Source of the DNA: Allomuricauda sp.
GTDB taxonomy: Bacteria; Bacteroidota; Bacteroidia; Flavobacteriales; Flavobacteriaceae
Direction of reading: 5' to 3'
NCBI GenBank assembly: GCA_030148335.1
Contig: JASBTQ010000024.1
Coordinates: 62,001-126,000, forward strand
DNA: 64,000 nt
Shown here: positions 60,456 to 64,000 of the stretch, piece after piece
Numbering within the stretch: position 1 is the stretch's first letter
How the letters are laid out: every line of letters begins with the position of its first letter
Made by a program: the position numbers and the translations under genes
Notes under the pieces: generated by a model
Databases searched by the model: none
What the model saw: only the letters and a program-made list of their open reading frames with translations
What the model was told of the DNA's origin: nothing

Positions 60456-61963
60456 TCTTCAGAATCTTTTTTCTTCTTTTTAAATATCGATTTTATGCGA
60501 TCAAAAATATGACCAAACCCAAACAGTCCTTTGTCGGCCGTGGCCCTTTTGGTGAGCGAAACGCCCAAGGGCAACATGATCAGGGTGGACAGCCAAGCCC
60601 CTATGGCAGGATGTATGTTGCCTTCCTTGGCATAGTTCCCCGCAAATACCCCGATGAAATAATAGGCCAAAAATAAGATAATGGCAATGACCATGGGCAA
60701 TCCAAGCCCTCCTTTTCTGATGATGGCACCCAACGGGGCCCCCACAAAGAATAGGATGATACAGGAAAGTGCCAGGGCATATTTTTGGTGGAGGGACAGG
60801 ATGTGGCTGTTGTAGAACTTGTACCTGCTCTGCAGTTCGTCCTTTTTGGCCGTTACGGTGCTCATGATGCCCGAAACGGAATTTTTTGCATTCTTCACCA
60901 CCTGTAGCCGTTGCCATTCCTCAAGATGGTCCAATAGGCCTTCAATGTCCTTGATGGAATCCTTTTGAATCTTTTTCTTCTTCTGGTCTTCTGTCTGGAT
61001 GAGTTCCAGTTTGGGATTTTCTGCCTTTTGGAGATTTTTTTTGGGAAGTACGGGAAAGGCCCCCATACGGTTGACGATGTTCTTTGAGAAGGCTTCCACC
61101 TTTTCAAGATTGTTTTCGCGAAGGGAGTCGATATCCTTGATCAATCGGCTCACGTTCTTCATCTTGTTGGTGGTGATGTTCTGGTCCTCCTCCATATCCT
61201 GATCGTTCAGTTCGGAGATGTCAATATTGATGGTGTAGGTCTTAAAATCCGCTTTGGCAAAGGGTTTTTTGCGCTGCTCCTTCGGGTCCTTGGAATCCAG
61301 TTCCTCATAATAGTTGCCATCTTTCAGCACCAATTGGATGATATCGGATTCCTCGCTGCTGATGAGTTCGCCGGATTTGGCCTTGATGACCGTGTTGTTG
61401 ATGTTCTGGTCGGTCTTTCTGTGGATGATCACATTGTCCAAAAACCGGTCTTGCTCCCCATATTTTTTGTCCACCTTGATGTTCATGCCCTCCCCAGTGC
61501 CCTCAAAATCACTGAAAACCCCTTCGGTGATGGCCGCCGCAGGCTTTACTTTGGCTATGTTCCTCCTCAGGTTGAACATTTTCTGCTCGGATTTGGGGAT
61601 CACATTGTTCGCAAAGAAAAAAGTGACCACGCCCAAAAACAGCACAAAAACAATAAGGCTGCGCATGCCGCGCTGCAATGAGATGCCAGAGGCCTTCATG
61701 GCCGCGAACTCATAATTTTCGGCAAAGGTGCCAAAAGTGAGGATGGAGGACAGCAATACCGTTAAGGGTAGCACCTTGTCGATCAGAGTAGGTATAAAAT
61801 AAAAAATGAACTTGGCAATGATGACAATGCCAAGCCCTTTTCCCGCCAAATCATCGATAAAAAGCCATATTCCCTGAAAAATGAATATGACGATCAGGAT
61901 GAAGAAGGAACTGAAAAAATTGTATAGAAACCTTTTTAATATATACTGGTCTAGTATTTTCAA
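60452..61963 (-). CDS. lptG: LptF/LptG family permease of the lipopolysaccharide exporter
   Basis: The 503-residue protein has paired transmembrane helices at both ends (MKILDQYILKRFLYNFFSSFFILIVIF; and KYALALSCIILFFVGAPLGAIIRKGGLGLPMV with the C-terminal helices). A periplasmic beta-jellyroll lies between them, as in YjgP/YjgQ proteins. With LptB it extracts LPS and passes it to LptC/LptA. It is about 140 residues longer than E. coli LptG, through a charged central insertion (about 255-385). LptF and LptG cannot be separated with certainty here. It is encoded 3 bases after lolA and overlaps ribB. Confidence 0.88.
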   Translation of the reverse strand: MKILDQYILKRFLYNFFSSFFILIVIFIFQGIWLFIDDLAGKGLGIVIIAKFIFYFIPTLIDKVLPLTVLLSSILTFGTFAENYEFAAMKASGISLQRGMRSLIVFVLFLGVVTFFFANNVIPKSEQKMFNLRRNIAKVKPAAAITEGVFSDFEGTGEGMNIKVDKKYGEQDRFLDNVIIHRKTDQNINNTVIKAKSGELISSEESDIIQLVLKDGNYYEELDSKDPKEQRKKPFAKADFKTYTINIDISELNDQDMEEDQNITTNKMKNVSRLIKDIDSLRENNLEKVEAFSKNIVNRMGAFPVLPKKNLQKAENPKLELIQTEDQKKKKIQKDSIKDIEGLLDHLEEWQRLQVVKNAKNSVSGIMSTVTAKKDELQSRYKFYNSHILSLHQKYALALSCIILFFVGAPLGAIIRKGGLGLPMVIAIILFLAYYFIGVFAGNYAKEGNIHPAIGAWLSTLIMLPLGVSLTKRATADKGLFGFGHIFDRIKSIFKKKKKDSEE

Positions 61964-61966
61964 TGT

Positions 61967-62614
61967 CTAGTTTCTTGTGATATAATACCCTTTGTCCTCG
62001 TATTTTTTCTCGTTAAAGGTAAACATAGCCCCCGAAATGGGTTGGTCGGTTTTGAAAGAATTAACGGTAATGGTGGTCTTTGTGCCATTGTTGCCCGTTT
62101 GTATGAGCTTGTAGATGTGCTTGGTCTGCGTGTCGATACCCAAAAGGATCGATTTGATCTCGGTATTGGAATCAATAGGGGTCAACTTTACATATTGGAT
62201 TTTTCTCCCGCCCACATTTTGTTCGATGTCCCATTGGTAGTTGTGCCCCGTCTTGTAGAAGGTCAACATTTTTGATGGGCTCACATTGTCGTCCTCCTCG
62301 TTCACGTCCTCAATGGTGACTTCCTCGTTCTCGGGAACGATGGTATATACCTTTTTGCCATCGTAGAGCTGTTGCGCACCCAGATAGTTCAAAACGTATT
62401 TTTCACCACTTAAGGTAACATTGCCATTGGTGTCCTGTTTCAGGTCGGCCTCTGTATTTTCAATGGTGGACTGAAAATCGATATAGATGTTCTTGTAGGA
62501 TTTCACCTTGTTGTACACTTCGTCCAAAAGTGCCTTGGCCTTATCGGAACCCTGTCCGTATGAAAAAACTGCCGAAGCAAAAAGTGCGATAAAAAGAATA
62601 TGTTTCTTGATCAT
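61967..62614 (-). CDS. lolA: outer-membrane lipoprotein carrier LolA-like protein
   Basis: LolA shuttles lipoproteins from LolCDE across the periplasm. The 215-residue protein has a signal peptide (MIKKHILFIALFASAVFSYGQ). A LolA-type half-barrel follows: KSYKNIYIDFQSTIEN, LSGEKYVLNYLGAQQLYDGKKVYTIVPENEEVTIED. An ATG six codons upstream (62632) lies inside ftsK. I preferred 62614, 4 bases after the ftsK stop, because it gives the better signal peptide. It is second in the ftsK-lolA-lptG-ribB operon. Confidence 0.9.
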   Translation of the reverse strand: MIKKHILFIALFASAVFSYGQGSDKAKALLDEVYNKVKSYKNIYIDFQSTIENTEADLKQDTNGNVTLSGEKYVLNYLGAQQLYDGKKVYTIVPENEEVTIEDVNEEDDNVSPSKMLTFYKTGHNYQWDIEQNVGGRKIQYVKLTPIDSNTEIKSILLGIDTQTKHIYKLIQTGNNGTKTTITVNSFKTDQPISGAMFTFNEKKYEDKGYYITRN

Positions 62615-62618
62615 GGTC

Positions 62619-64000
62619 TTATTTTGATTCATTTTCTAAAAATTGTTCCAAAGAATAAATATCTGGGATCAACACCTGTCGTGCCTTGCTGCCCTCGAAA
62701 GGTCCCACAATTCCAGCGGCCTCCAATTGATCGATGATTCTTCCGGCCCTGTTGTATCCCAATTTTAATTTCCGCTGGATAAGGGATGCCGAACCTTGCT
62801 GCGCCGTTACGATGACTTCTGCGGCCTCGCGGAACATATCGTCCCTTTCCGAAATATCATAATCAATACCTGTGCCAGAATCTTCACCGACATATTCGGG
62901 AAGCAAATGGGCTTCGGGATAGGCACGTTGGGAACCGATGTATTCTGTGATCTTGCCCACCTCGGGCGTGTCCACAAAGGCACATTGCAAACGGGTAACA
63001 TCGTTTCCTTGTGTGTAGAGCATGTCCCCACGGCCGATAAGTTGGTCGGCTCCTTGGGCGTCCAAAATGGTGCGGGAATCTATTTTTGAGGTCACTCGGA
63101 AAGCAATCCTGGCCGGGAAGTTGGCCTTGATGATCCCCGTGATCACGTTCACCGAAGGTCTTTGCGTGGCAATGATCAAGTGGATGCCAATGGCCCGTGC
63201 CAACTGTGCCAATCTGGCAATGGGCGTTTCCACTTCCTTGCCCGCTGTCATGATAAGGTCAGCAAACTCATCGATCACCAAGACGATATAGGGCAAAAAC
63301 TTGTGTCCGTCATTGGGGTTGAGCTTCCGCGCCTTGAACTTTACATTGTATTCCTTAATGTTCCTCACCATAGCCGTTTTCAACAGCTCGTAGCGGTTGT
63401 CCATTTCAATACAGAGCGAGTTCAGCGTATTGATGACCTTGGTGTTGTCCGTTATAATGGCCTCGTCCGAGTCGGGCAATTTGGCCAAAAAGTGGCGCTC
63501 GATTTTATTGTAGAGGGTAAGTTCCACTTTTTTGGGATCCACAAAGATAAACTTTACCTCTGCTGGGTGTTTTTTATAAAGTAAAGAGGTGATCACTGCG
63601 TTCAATCCCACGGACTTACCCTGACCCGTGGCCCCTGCCATGAGCAAGTGGGGCATTTTGGCAAGGTCCACCACAAAGGTTTCATTGCTGATGGTCTTCC
63701 CGAAGGCGATGGGCAGCTCCATTTCCGCTTTCTGGAACTTGTTGGAGGCGATGACCGACCTCATGGAGACCACCGTGGCCTTTTTGTTGGGCACTTCGAT
63801 ACCCACCGTTCCCTTTCCTGGTATGGGGGCGATGATCCGGATACCCAATGCCGCCAAGGAGAGGGCGATATCGTCCTCTAGGTTTTTGATCTTCGAAATA
63901 CGGATTCCCGCTTCGGGCACTATCTCATAAAGGGTCACCGTTGGGCCGATGGTGGCCTTGATTTGCGCAATGCCGATCTTGTAGTTTTTCAGGGTGCTGA
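62619..64000 (-). CDS. ftsK: DNA translocase FtsK (N-terminal part outside window)
   Basis: FtsK pumps chromosome dimers through the division septum and activates XerCD. The frame stays open to the window edge, so only the motor and gamma regions are seen (about 460 codons). Landmarks are the Walker A AGATGQGKSVGLN, FVDPKKVELTLY, the Walker B-type IVLVIDEFADLIM, RLAQLARAIGIHLIIATQRPSVNVITG and the C-terminal winged-helix LIQRKLKLGYNRAGRIIDQLEAAGIVG. The apparent GTG at 63938 is an internal Val. The membrane domain must lie beyond 64000. It is the first visible gene of the ftsK-lolA-lptG-ribB operon. Confidence 0.95.
   Translation of the reverse strand, partial: STLKNYKIGIAQIKATIGPTVTLYEIVPEAGIRISKIKNLEDDIALSLAALGIRIIAPIPGKGTVGIEVPNKKATVVSMRSVIASNKFQKAEMELPIAFGKTISNETFVVDLAKMPHLLMAGATGQGKSVGLNAVITSLLYKKHPAEVKFIFVDPKKVELTLYNKIERHFLAKLPDSDEAIITDNTKVINTLNSLCIEMDNRYELLKTAMVRNIKEYNVKFKARKLNPNDGHKFLPYIVLVIDEFADLIMTAGKEVETPIARLAQLARAIGIHLIIATQRPSVNVITGIIKANFPARIAFRVTSKIDSRTILDAQGADQLIGRGDMLYTQGNDVTRLQCAFVDTPEVGKITEYIGSQRAYPEAHLLPEYVGEDSGTGIDYDISERDDMFREAAEVIVTAQQGSASLIQRKLKLGYNRAGRIIDQLEAAGIVGPFEGSKARQVLIPDIYSLEQFLENESK

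Overview
The window looks like chromosomal DNA of a marine-type member of the Flavobacteriaceae (Bacteroidota), possibly close to Muricauda/Allomuricauda. This rests on protein character and gene order rather than on any marker gene: a fused alpha/beta 2-oxoacid dehydrogenase E1, long class II IlvC, holA next to a lone HsdR_N protein, an ftsK-lolA-lptG-ribBA cluster, almost no Shine-Dalgarno sequences, and several upstream matches to the Bacteroidota promoter form (TTG, about 19-23 nt, TAnnTTTG). No rRNA, tRNA, CRISPR array, integrase or insertion-sequence transposase was seen.

Layout. 1-15,000: end of a DUF4130 DNA-repair protein, a short AT-rich two-gene cassette (zinc ribbon plus membrane protein), uvrA, a LOG-family hydrolase, a large M1-like pseudo-peptidase fused to an outer-membrane barrel, the fused E1, DoxX, holA, an HsdR_N-like protein, a glycosyltransferase and an OmpA lipoprotein. 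15,000-27,100: threonylcarbamoyl-AMP synthase, UvrD/PcrA, a secreted DsrE protein with an M20 amidohydrolase, a degenerate OmpA paralogue, patatin and an intact M1 aminopeptidase, then recG.

27,200-41,500 is a branched-chain amino acid block. leuC-leuD-leuA-like-leuB read rightward; ilvD-ilvB-methyltransferase-ilvN-ilvC-ilvA read leftward, with a gapN-type dehydrogenase between them. Upstream of ilvD is what looks like a complete ribosome-mediated attenuator: an 18-codon Val/Ile-rich leader peptide, an antiterminator arm beginning at its stop codon, and a strong terminator.

41,576-45,195 holds a leftward nramp-like-pxpA-pxpB-pxpC unit (5-oxoproline use) whose transporter lacks the canonical Nramp metal-binding motifs. 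45,380-64,000 is mostly housekeeping: YifB, a penicillin acylase family enzyme, DsbD, TilS, PabB, an FMN reductase, a DUF1624-like membrane acyltransferase, dihydrolipoyl dehydrogenase, RibB with a decayed RibA half, LptG, LolA and the motor of FtsK.

Intergenic DNA is rich in short repeats: 7- and 8-bp tandem arrays, a dispersed element with a CACCCCTAAAGTC core (three copies, one interrupted by a 65-bp mini-element with inverted ends), and REP-like palindromes. Of the three gene-free stretches above 300 bases, 41,204-41,575 holds the attenuator, and 53,811-54,284 and 58,910-59,312 are repeat islands.
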